Shown here: in pieces, positions 22,634 through 35,539 of the stretch | Position numbering within the stretch: position 1 is the first letter of the stretch | How the letters are laid out: each line of letters begins with the position of its first letter | NCBI GenBank assembly: GCA_947044405.1 | Contig: CAMRHE010001073.1 | Coordinates: 1 to 64,000 of the forward strand | DNA from: Leptodactylus fallax | Taxonomy: Eukaryota; Chordata; Amphibia; Anura; Leptodactylidae | Length of the DNA: 64,000 bases | Direction of reading: 5' to 3' | Program-made: the position numbers and the translations under genes | The notes under the pieces: generated by a model | Seen by the model: only the letters and a program-made list of their open reading frames with translations | What the model was told of the DNA's origin: nothing | Databases searched by the model: none

Positions 22634-23375
22634 CAGTGGGGAAAAAAAAGTATTTAGTCAGCCACCAATTGTGCAAGTTCTCCCACTTAAAAAGATGAGG
22701 CCGACCTGTAATTGTCATCATAGGTAGACCTCAACTATGAGAGACAAAATGAGAAAACAAAACCAATCACATTGTCTGATTTTTAAAGAATTTATTTGCA
22801 AATTATGGTCGAAAATAAGTATTTGGTCAATAACAAAAGTTCATCTCAATACTTTGTTATATATCCTTTGTTGGCAATGACAGAGGTCAAACGTTTTCTG
22901 TAAGTCTTCACAAGGTTGGCACACACTGTTGCTGGTATGTTGGCCCATTCCTCCATGCAGATCTCCTCTAGAGCAGCGATGTTTTGGGGCTGTCGCTGGG
23001 CAACACGGACTTTCAACTCCCTCCAAAGGTTTTCTATGGGGTTGAGATCTGGAGACTGGCTAGGCCACTCCAGGATCTTGAAATGCTTCTTACGAAGCCA
23101 CTCCTTCGTTGCCCTGGTGGTGTGCTTGGGATCATTGTCATGCTGAAAGACCCAGCCACGTTTCATCTTCAATGCCCTTGCTGATGGAAGGAGGTTTGCA
23201 CTCAAAATCTCACGATACATGGCCCCATTCATTCTTTCATGTACACAGATCAGTCGTCCTGGTCCCTTTGCAGAGAAACAGCCCCAAAGCATGATATTGC
23301 CACCCCCATGCTTCACAGTAGGTATGGTGTTCTTTGGCTGCAACTCAGCATTCACTCTCCTCCAAACACAACGAG
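22634..23375 (-). mobile_element. Tc1-type element (DD34E), truncated copy
   Basis: It begins CAGTGGGGAAAAAAAAGTAT after TA (22632-22633). This is the transposase 3' end, so the element is inverted relative to the window. Similarity to the copy at 52874 ends abruptly at about 23375, leaving only one terminal repeat and the C-terminal half of the transposase. Confidence 0.9.
22846..23375 (-). pseudogene. DD34E Tc1 transposase, C-terminal half
   Basis: About 175 codons remain open without a stop, from the RVNAEL block through [34 protein letters not shown], and [15 protein letters not shown] to the terminal [11 protein letters not shown]. The spacing from the aspartate of QHDND to the glutamate of NPIE is 34 residues, classical Tc1. 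The DNA-binding domain and the first catalytic aspartate are lost through truncation, so it cannot act. Confidence 0.92.
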
Positions 23376-24743
23376 CCTCTCATGCCAGGCCATTTGATAG
23401 TTAGGCAGCATCCCCAAGACCAGCCCTGGCAGGGAAGTATATCCCACTAATTGGGATGGATTGTTTATAGAGCCATGCATTCACAGTGGGGCTGGTTCAT
23501 CAAGACTGGCATATTATACGCCAGTCTTGATGATCCCTGTGACAATCTCTAGGAGCTTTCTCCACAGGCTTTGCGCCTCAATAGAAACCTATGCCTGCTC
23601 ATACCTGGCATAAATTTCTGTTGTCAGCGAAGTAGGCAATGGGTCGAACATGCCCACTTTTTGTAATATGGTGAAAGTGGAATAAAAAGGCTTTTTTTTT
23701 TTTTTTGCCAAAATGGTGGCGAATCTTCCCCAGTAATTATTCTCTTTGGGCTGTTCGGAGATGTCATGACCCTGAGCCATGTTCTGGAGCTTAGTACTCT
23801 TAACCAAACATAGAATGAAAAAATATATAAGGTTGTGTAAAAAGGAACATCAGGTGAAGCCCCGCTTGTTGGGAAACGTGATGGCTTCTTGGCCTTGCGT
23901 TTCTAAATATTGGACAAAATAAGGATAAATCCCAGATGTCGCCCTGCGAGGGCTCCAGGATGCAGGTAATGCACATTACAAGTACTTGTCTCATCAGTTT
24001 ATTGTTAAGGAGGGTATTCTTGCATATGTATTAGTACAGTTACATATATCTATTACTATTCTATCTATATATTGAATGTTGTCACTGAAGAATCTATTCA
24101 TCATTGTAACCATTGGTTTACCGCTTCTGCAATGACAATGCATGCAATATGGCTGCACTTCCTGTTGCAATATTGACTTCCACAACAAGTCAAAAAGGAG
24201 ACATTTTTTGGTTATTGCTATAATTTCTGATTGGCTAGTAAATTTTCATCTTATGTTTTTGGGGGAAAACTTCTTCAAACAAAAATATGGCTATGATTAT
24301 TGCAAAATCGCAGTAAAATGTAGGAATATGTCTTTGCATAATGTATGACCTGCTGTATACACAACCAGGGCTGCTTTAACCATAGGGCCAACAGTGCATC
24401 CACACCGGGCCCTATGGTTTCAGGGGGCCCCTAAGCCACTCCAAATCAAGGCAGATGCAAGAAGAAAGACATACATGCCTAATAGGGTACTGAACAATAC
24501 AGTTTGTAAACTAGGCAATCCCTTTAAATCAGGTTCCTTGTCTAAATATAGTTTAAATAAACTTGATCGGAGTACTGCTAAGTCTCATTGACCTTCCTCT
24601 GCTAAATGGTAGTTGGCTCTTGAGATGAAGGCCTGGATGATCAGACTGGCTGCTACGACACTCCGACTGACAACACTACAAAAATGTCTGTATTGACGTA
24701 TTCTTAACGCCAAGAATTTCTGAAAAAGGAATTGAGAATATAT

Positions 24744-25045
24744 AGGAAGTTCTTATATTTCTACCTTCTTCTCAATCCACTCTTGGCTTTGGCTCAAAAA
24801 AACGCAACAAAATCTGCAACAAAAAAAGCTGCGTTTCCGCAAAGCGGGGCCCCATGTTGCAGAAAAGCTGTTTTTTTTGCTGTGTTTTTTTGAGCCAAAG
24901 CCAGGAGTGGATTGAGTAGAAGGTATAAATATAAGAGCTTCCTACATATATTCCATTCTTCTTCCTCTTGGCTCAAAAAAACGCAACAAAATCTGCAACA
25001 AAAAAAAGCTGCGTTTCCGCAATGCGGGGCCTCAGCCTACGTCAC
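24744..25045. mobile_element. GGCCCC/GGAAACGCAGC foldback, copy 1 (compound)
   Basis: AAAGCTGCGTTTCCGCAAAG, GGCCCC and TTTGAGCCAAAGCCAGGAGT alternate with their inverse forms (CTTGGCTTTGGCTCAAAA). Three arm segments instead of two are present, which suggests one copy inserted next to or into another. Confidence 0.65.
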
Positions 25046-25934
25046 ACTTACACTAATGCATTCCCCATGTCAGCTCGAGTTTCAGAACCTGCGGACAGAA
25101 AACCCCTTTACATTTAAGAATAAATTCAGAGCAGTCCTGCCCAGGGTATATTTTTGCAATGATACTAAATATTCTTTATATTATTTTTTTTAGTTCTATC
25201 TGACGATGGAAACTTTATATCCCTCACTACAAATGACGTGATAGAAATATCAGCAGACGGGGCTTGCTTAATAAAACATGGGCTCCCTGGGCATTAAGCA
25301 AACCCCCAGTTGTCATATTGGACAATTTCTTTAATACTTGTGTTATACCTTCATATAGTACTCAAATGATATTTCAAATAATGTCCCACAAAATGTTGCA
25401 GTTCGGTCCAAAATAAAACTGCTGAATAATATTGAGTGGCCAACCCACGTGGGGTTCCCCAGCAGTTGCCCAGTTTGTCAGTTCCTAAAACTGGTTGTGT
25501 ACAGGGCCGTTTCAGTAGATTAGGGGCCCTGTTCAATCTTTTTGTAAATGGTCCCCTCACATAGAATTTAATAACTAGCCCCATCATGAAACCCCCTGCC
25601 CTCCTCAACAACCACACAAAAAACAAAGAATACTCACCTAATCCCATTCCCCCATTACAGCTCTGGCTGTAATGATATCTGTGGCTCGGCACTCATTGCG
25701 CTTCCCTGCCGAAGACAAGATCAGCCCAAGGCAGAATAATGGAGCACGGAGCTGATAGCTCCACTATTGTATTCAACCTCTGCGTCCTAAGGACACGGAT
25801 GGAGTTGAAATCACTGCCTGCCGGCTAAGACCGGCGAGACAGCACCCAAAATGAGGATCCTCTAGTATTATGGTGGACCAGTCTGACACTGTTCGAAGCA
25901 GACAACCCCTTTAACTATCAATTTTAGATTTGAG

Positions 25935-26125
25935 AAAACTTAGACTAAAAGACTGCTAAAAATCGGTGGAGAGAAAAGTCTTGCACAAAGGACTTTTCTC
26001 TCCGCCAGTTTTAGTTTTGAAATAGCAGACACCAGGTGAAACCCATTATAGTCAATGGTGTCAACTGGTGTCTGTGTGTAACCACTAAAACAGTAGTTCG
26101 GTTGTCTGTTGTTCGAGTCCCCCAG
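25935..26125. mobile_element. GTTCACATCTG-type foldback fragment
   Basis: It contains the paired phrases GGAGAGAAAAGTC and GACTTTTCTCTCCGCC, and ACTAAAACAGTAGTTCGG as in the copy at 15905. Termini are degraded. Confidence 0.45.
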
Positions 26126-27023
26126 TGAACCTTACCCGAATGTATAAAACTGTGGTTGTTTTTGGACACAAAGACACTATTTCTGAATTCCATTGCCTAC
26201 AATAAAAATAATATAAAGTTGTGCACTCAGTTTATTTAAGGTTTTGTCCTAGTATATAAGATAAACTCCACCATCTCCACCCTGTATAATATGGAGAACT
26301 TTTATCTATATAGGGAGGCAGCGGTGCATGCATTTTTCCTGAACCACTAAGACAATTTATAGAGAAAAGATTAAGAGTTGGGATAAGAATTCCAGATGGA
26401 AGAATAAATATATACAGGGAAGGAACGCACGACTCGATAAAAGGCACAATTTAGGCAGCAATATTCTGCAGGTGTCTTTATCAGTTAATGGTATAATAGG
26501 TAGAATACATCACAAACACACCAAGGTTGTCAGGGGCCAAATTCCACGCAGATAATATTTGGCCTATTCTACTTTTGGCTTCTTGAAATTCAGATGTAGG
26601 TAAAAAATTGATGGCTTGAAGAAAACATTTTTTAGTTTTACAGGGTCCGAATTTAATATTTTGGGTTGATTTGTATGTTTTTATATATTCCATTATTTGG
26701 CTTAAGGCTTATAAATTTTCCAAGCAGTATACAATGAAATCTATTTTCATGAACATCATCCAATTGCATTGACAAATGGTCTTCTAGAGGGCGGTCCTCT
26801 AAGAGAAGATGCTCCGTAAAAATCTGTGAGATGAAATATACCTAAATAAAGTGAGAAGTCTTGTCTAACAAGTACTCTTTTGGAGAAAATTCACTCTATT
26901 TCCTTATTATGGACAGGTTATCAGGCAGGATAATCCAGCCACAATAAGGACATCATAGATGGGCAAGTGTTTTTACTGTCCCTGTGTCCCCAAACGCTGT
27001 ATACACAGAGTTCGATTATCCTT

Positions 27024-27221
27024 AGGGGGCATTCACACTACCGTTGTTAATGTCCATTGCTGTCTTCCGTCATAGGATGACAGCAACGGACATTAAACTG
27101 TCACAGAGAATGGTCACAGACTGATTCTGTGTCCGTTCCCATTGTAAACAACATGATGGAAGATAAAGTCCTGCATGCAGGACAGCAACGGCCATTAACA
27201 ACGGTAGTGTGAATGCCCCCT
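27024..27221. mobile_element. Foldback with near-perfect terminal inverted repeats (AGGGGGCATTCACACTACCG)
   Basis: The left terminus AGGGGGCATTCACACTACCG, continuing through GTTGTTAATG, is matched on the right by CATTAACAAC and CGGTAGTGTGAATGCCCCCT. About 40 bp of arm carry only two mismatches, followed by CTGTC/GACAG. High arm identity suggests a recent copy or gene conversion. Confidence 0.85.
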
Positions 27222-28465
27222 TATGGGGGAACAATTTAAAAAAAAATAAACAAATAAAAAATAAAGTAAACTAAAATAAAAAAAAACTCCAATAGCACAC
27301 CCACATCACAGGTTGTAACTCCAACCCGGTGTCACCTACATAATGACCATAACGGAGAGGAAAACGGAATGGAAAATTTTGTATCTTTTGTGCATTTAAA
27401 AAAACATGAAAATGTGAAAAACAGACATGTTTCTCCTCCTTTTTTTGCCAACATTTTCCTGCATTAAAAACAAACATGCAAAAATAAAAACAACAAAAAC
27501 ACCATGTATTACAAAAAAAAAAAATACGTAAAATTTTTTTGAATAATCCAAATGGAAAAAAATGTATAACCCCCAAAACCACATGTACCAAAAAAACCCA
27601 AAAAATTTGTCTGGTCCCGAACCAGGGATGATCTGGTCCTGAAGTGGCTAAAAATAATGTCAACAATCATATTGTATAATCATAGATATATATATTTAGT
27701 CCATGGGTGAAGGTATGGTAAAGGCAGACCATGCTTCTACTATAGGGTCCTAGTTGCCTTTGTTGGTCCCGTCCTCCTTGAGTACGTGTGAAGGAACTGC
27801 AACCAAGGGTTGTATAAAGGGCATGGAGGGGATACATCAACAGACCCTCCATCTTTGGTATCAATTCCAGTAAAATGGGTAGGCCCAGTTTGGCCACTCT
27901 GGCTATTGGGCCTGCCCCCTTGTTATAATATAAGGCCCTTAATATGTATGTGACCTGTTCTTATATATGTTCCACGTGGACAATATATTGTTAATCTTTG
28001 ATTCACCTGCAGTTTTTCATTTAACAAAACTAAAGTATCCAAACCACGAACTAACAGATCTTATGTCAAGGTCATTAACCTCTACAATTTCCAAGGAGGA
28101 ATCTCCATTATTCTTTCTCGGAGATAAGGATAATTGCTTTAAAACTACTTTAAGCTTAGAAGAATGACATTTATTCTTATTACTGTGGAAGTAAATTGTT
28201 GGTCCGAAGGCTTCTGATCTTTAAACAGATATGTTTGAGGCACCAAATCATGGAAGCCGTATAAGAGTCAGAATTGATTTCATGAGAAAGACAGAATGAG
28301 ACTTTTTGCTAATGCTCCAGGACCTGTGTTACTTGTCTAAGGAGATTGTGTTTAGTATTCTCATGGAAGTAAATGAAGATAATTTGTCCTTTTCTCTTTT
28401 CTTTTGTGCCTAGAACATGACTATACCAGAGGCACTGAAATCCCTTAGGCACATAATCTCCCCAT

Positions 28466-28690
28466 ACACTATGGTGTTGTACAAAAGTTTTAACTTGTGC
28501 GGAGAAAATACTACAAAGTAAAAATGCTTTCAGAAATAGAAGGGTTAATAGTTTATTTTTGTCAATTGACAAAATGAAGTGAAAGAAAAAATTCTCATCA
28601 ATATTTGGTGTGATCTTTACCCTTCTTCTCGGTACTTGTAGACAGTTTTTGGCAGAACTCGGAAGGGAGGTTGTTCCCATTCATCTGAAC
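28466..28690. mobile_element. Tc1-derived MITE fragment, copy 2
   Basis: GTACAAAAGTTTTAACTTG, GCTTTCAGAAATAGAAGGG, TTGACAAAATGAAGTGAAAG and ATATTTGGTGTGATCTTTAC match copies 8278-8625 and 37247-37738. It ends near TTGTTCCCAT. Confidence 0.65.
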
Positions 28691-28799
28691 ATCTGCCATA
28701 CATTTAAGGTTATATCTGATGAGACAATCCCTTTAATTTTGGTAATCCAATAATTTTTCAAGAGACAATCCATCTTATTTCTGGTTGTCCCGTTTTTGT

Positions 28800-28940
28800 C
28801 TTTAGCCGGCCATACACATTAGATAAATATTGGCCAAACCTGTCTGATTTTGGCAGTACAGGCCAACCATCTTATGTGCATGGGAGCCTTCCAAATCTCC
28901 CCCTACAATCACTGTCGGATTTCAAGATGTCTGATTCTTT
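28800..28940. mobile_element. Partial foldback, GGCCATACACATTAG type
   Basis: It starts GCCGGCCATACACATTAGAT. Similar phrases occur near 35542 (GTGCCCATATACGTAAG) and 53899. No right terminus is defined. Confidence 0.35.
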
Positions 28941-29130
28941 ATTTCGAAAGATGTCTGGCAGCATTCTACCTCCCTGTTTCTATTTAGGACACATGAACAC
29001 ACGGCCGAGCAGAGCGTCCCTGTGTATGTGATCTTAGACTCTTTCCAGCTACAGTGTCTTTTTCAATGGTGTTCAAAATAAAATAATCTGCATTTTGGAA
29101 AATTTTGGTTTAGTTGGGTTAGTATAATGA

Positions 29131-29304
<174 letters not shown>

Positions 29305-32300
29305 GGGGCTATCTACAGACAGTATCCTCTACAGACAGGGGATGTAGAACTCTTCTTTCCTATTGAGGAAAAAGAAAAGCAAAAACCAGTGAATTCATTT
29401 TCCGAAACGGGAAGACAGTAGGAAACCAGTTTTAATTCCTTCACACCTTCTGCTCCTGCCCTTATCTGGTAGGGGAAGGACTCAACGTAGAGTGCAAGGG
29501 AATACTCGGACCTTGGTACATGTCTTGGGGCATCTGATTTTAGCGTTGAACTTCTGTAAATATGTAAAAACAAGAAAAACAGAAATTATAAAAAGACGTG
29601 TCATTAATACTTTCAAAAGTGCAAGGTGTGGAAACCTCAAGACTTTCTCTATCTTTTGTGTGTGTAGTGTTGGGGGAGTGGAGAAGTTGAGTGTCATTTA
29701 TTGCTAATTGTCATTAATTGTAAGATCTGGTATGGGCACTACAAGGAAAAACCATAACTTGTCCTTACAGTCACTGGTTTGTAGGTGAATTGATGTGTCT
29801 ATTTTTGTGCCAAATCAAGGAACGCCCAATGAGGACCATAGTACCGACAAACACTATGGTCCTCATTGACCTGTTCGTTCCCGTAGACTTTGTCCTACTG
29901 TTTGCTTGTGAGCAGAACCTAAAGCAGCTTTTTAAAAGTGCAGCTCCACTTATATTAAAATATGGAAGTCGTCTTTTTTACAGATCACACTTATTTTGTC
30001 CCTGAGCACATTCTTAGTTGTGGAATCAACTAGTTTTCTATGTTTTAAAATTATCTATGTAAAAAAAAAAAAAAATCTTTGTGGATAATGTTAAAGTGTC
30101 TGACAGTTCCAACTATCTGTGGTCTTTGTTATCGTGAGGGTCATTTTCCAAATCCTAAATTTCAGAATGAAAAACAGCGGCTAAAAGTATTCAACATTTT
30201 TCTTCTTGAATTCATTTTAAGTTGAAATCACAAAAGTGGACAAACAATTATAATATGGCCAAATATACAAATATATAAAAAAAATTTGGGGTATTCCTGG
30301 TTTTTGGCAGAATTTTTTATGTGTTCAAACAGGAAAAAAAAAATCATGAAACTATATTTTTGTTCTAATCTTTCTACTGAAATTACATTAGAAAACATTT
30401 TTATATAGCCACCTACAAAATTTTACAAAATTTGACACCAAACTTTTTGATGGTAAAGCTAATCTGGTGGGTAAGGATAATTTTACACAAAGATGGAAAA
30501 CAAAATACCTGACATAAAAGGAATCTCAAAATGTTATTTAGATGAGGTCCTCCAAAGCTTGTGCCTGGTTTGAACATTATTTGGACCATGAATTGTCCAT
30601 GAATTGGCCTAAAATGGCCATGAAGCTTGATAGACTCGACAACATTTGATAATGCGCTATGCCCACTCACAATGCATGGCCAATGAAAATGAGCTGAAGA
30701 ATGAAGGCATCATTGGCAGGTCAGGATAACATGTACCATGACTACAATGGACTTCAGTAAGTCAACTTTTTGGAATCATTTTATTTCTTATCATATTTTA
30801 TTGAATCTAGAATTTTCAAGTTTTTATGTTCCTACTAAGAATAACTCCAGTCATGAACTAGGTCTATATTTTTGTCGATGGGGAAACATTATATTACTTA
30901 TAAAGATGTTGTTGTAAACTTATTAGAGCCCTACTTGACAAGTTTTTTTACTGTCGAAATATGCCGAGAGTTGTGGTTGTTTTTCCACTTCTTCTAGTTG
31001 ATCATCTAAAGTACAAAAATAATAACACCACCACTCCATTCCATCTGAAGAGGCTGTCTCATGAAGTAGGCCAGCTTCACCACCTGCGGGCAAACATCTC
31101 TTACAGCCCTTCAAATGAATGGTCATCCATTCAATACATGGCTGCACCTGGTCTCCCATAGCCGAGGCTGCTTTTGCAGCCATTCTTCTGGCTCATAGAG
31201 AGGTTGCCAAAGAGCTCTATGATGACCATGTATACTAAAAAGGCTTAGTGATATAGGGTCATAGGGGTTGTTTTAATGAGACCTCTTTTTGCCAATATTA
31301 ATAGTGACTGGAATTACTCTTTACCATTTGCCACTTTTGTGATTTCGACTATACTTTGCACGGTGGACTGCATCTTTAAAACTTTTGTCTGCTATGGCTG
31401 CCACAATGGTTCATCATGATTGAAACTGTGGTCTTTGACCTGGCTTCTGCATCAGTTACTGGACCCTATGGGCCTCTCCACGCAGAAACCATAGGGTACA
31501 ATGTCTAACTATGCAGCGATGATTAAATCTGAATGGAAACATGGATTTCGACATTTTGTGTTAATTCCTTACGTACGTTTCTTGCGTTTGTTTCCTGTGA
31601 GGACATAAATTGGTCTGATGATGATACTGAATTGGTGGTGTTAATGGACCTGCATGAGAATGTAGCAGAACTCCCTAGGATTTGCATGAAAGTTCTCTGA
31701 CATTCTGATCATTCTTTTAGAATTTTTGTCTTTGATTTTGGTATCCCTCACGCGTTCCTGTTTCGTTGGTGTCACTTTGCTGGATATATAATTGCGCTCA
31801 GATTTTTTGAAAGGTTTACTTGTGGTTGCATCTACCGGACGTGCAGTTGTTGTATGTACGTACATGTATATTTATTTGTGTAGTCCCATTGCATAGACCT
31901 AGTACACATCAACAGGTTTATCGTTTGCTTATAACTGTCCTAAACAAATATATATTATATTTTTTGTGGTTGAAAGCTGAAGCCATATTTAGATTTGCTA
32001 AACTAGGATTTTTACATAATTGCATTTTAGTCCTAGCCAAGGCATACATTTAAGCTATTTTTCATTAATGCACTTTATTTTCACACCTCTGATATGACAT
32101 TCATCTAGAGGAACCTGAATGATCACTTTGATAATGGATATTGGACTATTACGAAAGGAGGAATCAAGATTTTGACCAAATTAAGGACATTCGGTATATA
32201 GACGACTATAGGATGCGTCACAAGTCATCACATTTGTACCAAAGCATGAAGTTAGGAAAGCACTCTGTACTGGAAAAAGCTCTGGTCAGCCATGCATGGT

Positions 32301-32670
32301 GTTGAATGCCTTCAAGTATGCCCAACCTATGCCTCCTACCCAAGCTGTATACCTATGAGCCTATAGGAATATAATCCCAGATTTTAGCTCCAAATTTTTA
32401 GCTCCAAATAGTAGAAAAATTCAAGCTTATCAATCCTCAGCTGTATCCCGACCTTGGCCGTTTATGACAAGTTTACTGAAATGAGGTTCTAGCATGTTTT
32501 AGTTCAGGATTTTCCCTCTGAAGAAGCTCTGGTGATCACACGTGGTATAGAAGGTCCTCAAGATTGACAGGAAACCAAAGCTTAGACCTTGATCGTGTTT
32601 ACAGGGCTTCATGAAATCTAGATGGTAGTTGTTAGGCTAATAAATGGTTCTTATGCTGATGGAACAACTT
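29305..32670 (+). other. TMEM240: TMEM240 3' UTR and downstream DNA (end not certain)
   Basis: No recognisable transposon lies in this 3.3-kb stretch, unlike its surroundings. This would fit a long 3' UTR. The first AATAAA on the plus strand that I found is at 32639-32644, followed by a T/GT-rich stretch (CTTTTTTTTGTTATT), a reasonable polyadenylation site. Earlier variant signals are possible. Confidence 0.4.
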
Positions 32671-33277
32671 TTTTTTGTTATTATTAATTGGATATATTGT
32701 TTCTAGCTGTAATTTATGATTTATTGTCAAGTCTTATCATAGTCTTCCTTATCCAGAAATTTCTGGAGACTCATAAGTTCTTTCATGAGAATTTAGGTGT
32801 TCTTTTATGGGTTACCCAAATTGTAGAGCTGCCATAGCTTTCCTTGCACCTTCAAGACAAACATAGTTGGGGACAAAGAGGTGCAGGAACAGCTAAAACA
32901 GCTCACAAAGATCTAACCTACCTACAGTGTTCCATATTTTGTGCCTCATGGTTCCTCTTCTGGTTCGTCACTTAGAAATGGTACTGGTGGCCAGATACTG
33001 GTGAGTGATGTCTGCCCACCATAAGACTATGCTGGTATCTAGCTATGATCATTATTATAGTCTCGGCTTAACATTTTTTTTTCCATTTTGTCAAGGAGAG
33101 AAATGGTGGTCTGAAAGTTACGGTAACAACCGTCATGACCACGACTGCTGTAATGCTGGTGACTTTCCCCACTTATAGGGAGAATTATAAATCTGCATAA
33201 CTGTGAAAGCTTTATAGGATCAAGGGTGAGGCTTGTGCTACTTTCTGCTTATTACTAAATTTGGTATTATCTTAATG
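32671..33277. other. Unassigned intergenic DNA
   Basis: No gene, repeat arm or notable motif is recognised. Confidence 0.35.
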
Positions 33278-33519
33278 ATAGGTTTACACTAGTGTTCGGC
33301 TTTTCATTCTTTGGGTCCACTAGGGGACCCCAAGAATGGAAACCTAATCTGCTTAAAAAGTGGTTGCCTGCGGGTTTCCGTTATTATAATGAGGTCCGCT
33401 CAGTTTCCGCCCAAAGAATATGGAGAGAAAACTCCAGAGTTTTCTCTCCGCATTTTTCAAGCGGACCTGGGAACGGAAACCCTGAACGAAGTTCCAACGC
33501 TGGTGTGAACCTAGCCTTA
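33278..33519. mobile_element. GTTCACACTAG-type foldback
   Basis: The left AGGTTTACACTAGTGTTCGG pairs with the right AACGCTGGTGTGAACCTAGC. Inner pairs are TTCTTTGGGTCC with GGACCCCAAGAA, and GAGAGAAAACTCCAGAG with itself inverted. Confidence 0.7.
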
Positions 33520-34019
33520 GTTAATAAATCCCTGGACACTCTTACGCAATACTGTCAATATCTCAAGCCTGACATAATTTTTCTTTGTTTTTGGACCAAC
33601 TACTTATGTCAGTCCTTTAAGTTGCCAGTGTATAGTTGGCTCCTTGCAGGATCGACCTAAGGAGATGCCTTGTAAGTAGATTCAGCTCAGATCTTCAGAC
33701 TATATCTATCGACCAATAGAGTCCCAGTTGAATTTGGCAGAATTTGTCTTGCGTTGATATCATAATATAGTACATAGGAATGGAGTATGAGATAAAGGGA
33801 ATGTGTTACCAGGAAAATACCTACATTTTAAAACATATTTTTTTACATTGTTGCCTTGACAGTGGTGCCGTGATGCATGGAAGTGCAACGCAATGGGTGG
33901 TCAGGATCGGAGAAGTACCAGATTTCCTCCAAGTATCCTAGCAATATACCATTATATCATAAGATGGGAATACCGGCGATACTACATCTCTCTATATACT
34001 CATATATACTATTTGTGTA

Positions 34020-34023
34020 TATA

Positions 34024-34059
<36 letters not shown>

Positions 34060-34124
34060 CATATACCTATGATATATATATATCTATAGATATATATATA
34101 GTAAGTGTATGTATATATCTATAT

Positions 34125-34172
<48 letters not shown>

Positions 34173-34190
34173 CTACTACACACACACATA
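34020..34190. repeat. (TA)n-rich microsatellite block
   Basis: Two long TA runs (about 34027-34055 and 34128-34168) are separated by imperfect ATATAC/TATCTATA sequence and end in ACACACAC. Confidence 0.95.
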
Positions 34191-34634
34191 TATGTTGTTT
34201 GCTATGATACAATGGGTTACCATGAGTGTACTGTATAAGACATTTTGTATAAGACATAGGTTAGTATACTGAAGCACTTATAGTTAAACATGCATATTCT
34301 GAGAAAACGCCAGGGATGTTTCACAAGCTGCAGAGGAAGCAGGGCCAGTGTTGCCATGACAACAGTATCCGCCAATCATGATACGCATCTCATGTGCAAC
34401 GTAAGGAACTGCACACTGCATTGTGATAGCCAGTCACACTCCTCAATGAGACGGCATTTCTGCTGCATTCCTATGAAACTATAATTGGTTTTTAACAGCC
34501 AGATAATGGGTTTTTTTGCGGTACGTTTATGTCTTCATACACACGTCTTACATCTTTTATCTATACCTGCTGTACATGAAAATAGTGTGCATAAAATAGC
34601 AAGTCTAAAGAAAAACTTATCATAACAAATTCTA

Positions 34635-35250
34635 TTAAAGGTCGTCCGTCACCAGACTCCAGCCCTGCAGATAGATACGTTAGGGTCACCTGAATCATAC
34701 AGTGCTTTCCCCTTGTGAATCGCTACCTCCATTGCTGAGATATCCCAGTTTTTGGAAAAGAACTGTTTGGAGTAATGAGGGCATTGCTGTTGCTCCAAAG
34801 ACATAAATCTCCCACCAATCTCTGTCGCCCTCCGTCCCGCCCAACTTCCTCTGATTGACAGGGCCAAGCAGTGTGTACCTAATCTTGCCTGGCCCTGAGG
34901 TCTGTCGCTGAGATTCTGAGCACATGCGCAGTACTACTGTGAGCTTGTCTAGTCTAACTCACATATACTGCGCATGCGCCAAGAATATCAGCAGCAATGA
35001 GTGTGACAGAACTCAGTGCCAGGCAAGATTAGGTATACACTGCCTGGCCATGTGAATTAGAGGAGGGTGGGATGGAGAGTAGCACAGAGCGGAGGGAGGC
35101 TGACATCTTTAGAGCAATGGCGCAGTGCCCCTTTGTGCCGAAGTGATCATTTGCTTATTGACAAAAACAGCCATATCTTGGTAACGAAGACACCGATTCA
35201 CAAAGGGTAAACACCATTTCATTCAGGTGATCCTAACCTATTTACCATAT
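34635..35250. mobile_element. T2-like long foldback (CTGTCACC...CCTAACCTAT subfamily)
   Basis: TTAAAGGTCGTCCGTCACC opens the left arm. The arms include GCCAGGCAAGATTAGGTATA (right) against ACCTAATCTTGCCTGGC (left), and the centre is palindromic (GCGCATGCGCC region). The right end is decayed near CCTAACCTATTTACC. Relatives are at 39495, 51449 and 60619. Confidence 0.7.
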
Positions 35251-35539
35251 TCTGGGTTCTTGTCCATGGGATGTGCCTGATATTGTGGCTCAGTCCCATT
35301 CACCTGAGTGTGGTTGGGCTGCAATACCAGATATAACCTATGGACAGGGTGGCACCACCTTTCATTATGATTTTTATTTATTTTTCTCAAACAGCGCTAC
35401 CCTTAACCATGGGCTGTGTCTGGTATGACAGCTTAGACCCATTCACTTATGTTGTGAAAGGAGACTAGTTCTGTCTATGTGTCCCATAGGGATTAGGCCC
35501 TTTGCACGTCATGATTTGGAGGTATTCTCTTCTGTAAAG

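Noticed and set aside
22916..23404. Several plus-strand frames over the Tc1 fragment (also 53225-53681)
   Set aside because: They are antisense shadows of the minus-strand transposase.
26090..26130. GTTCGAGTCCCCC resembling a tRNA B box
   Set aside because: There is no acceptor stem, no matching A box at the right distance and no terminator; it lies at the edge of a foldback fragment.
33292..33660. A 122-codon frame
   Set aside because: Two thirds of it is the GTTCACA-type foldback at 33278-33519, so the frame is incidental.
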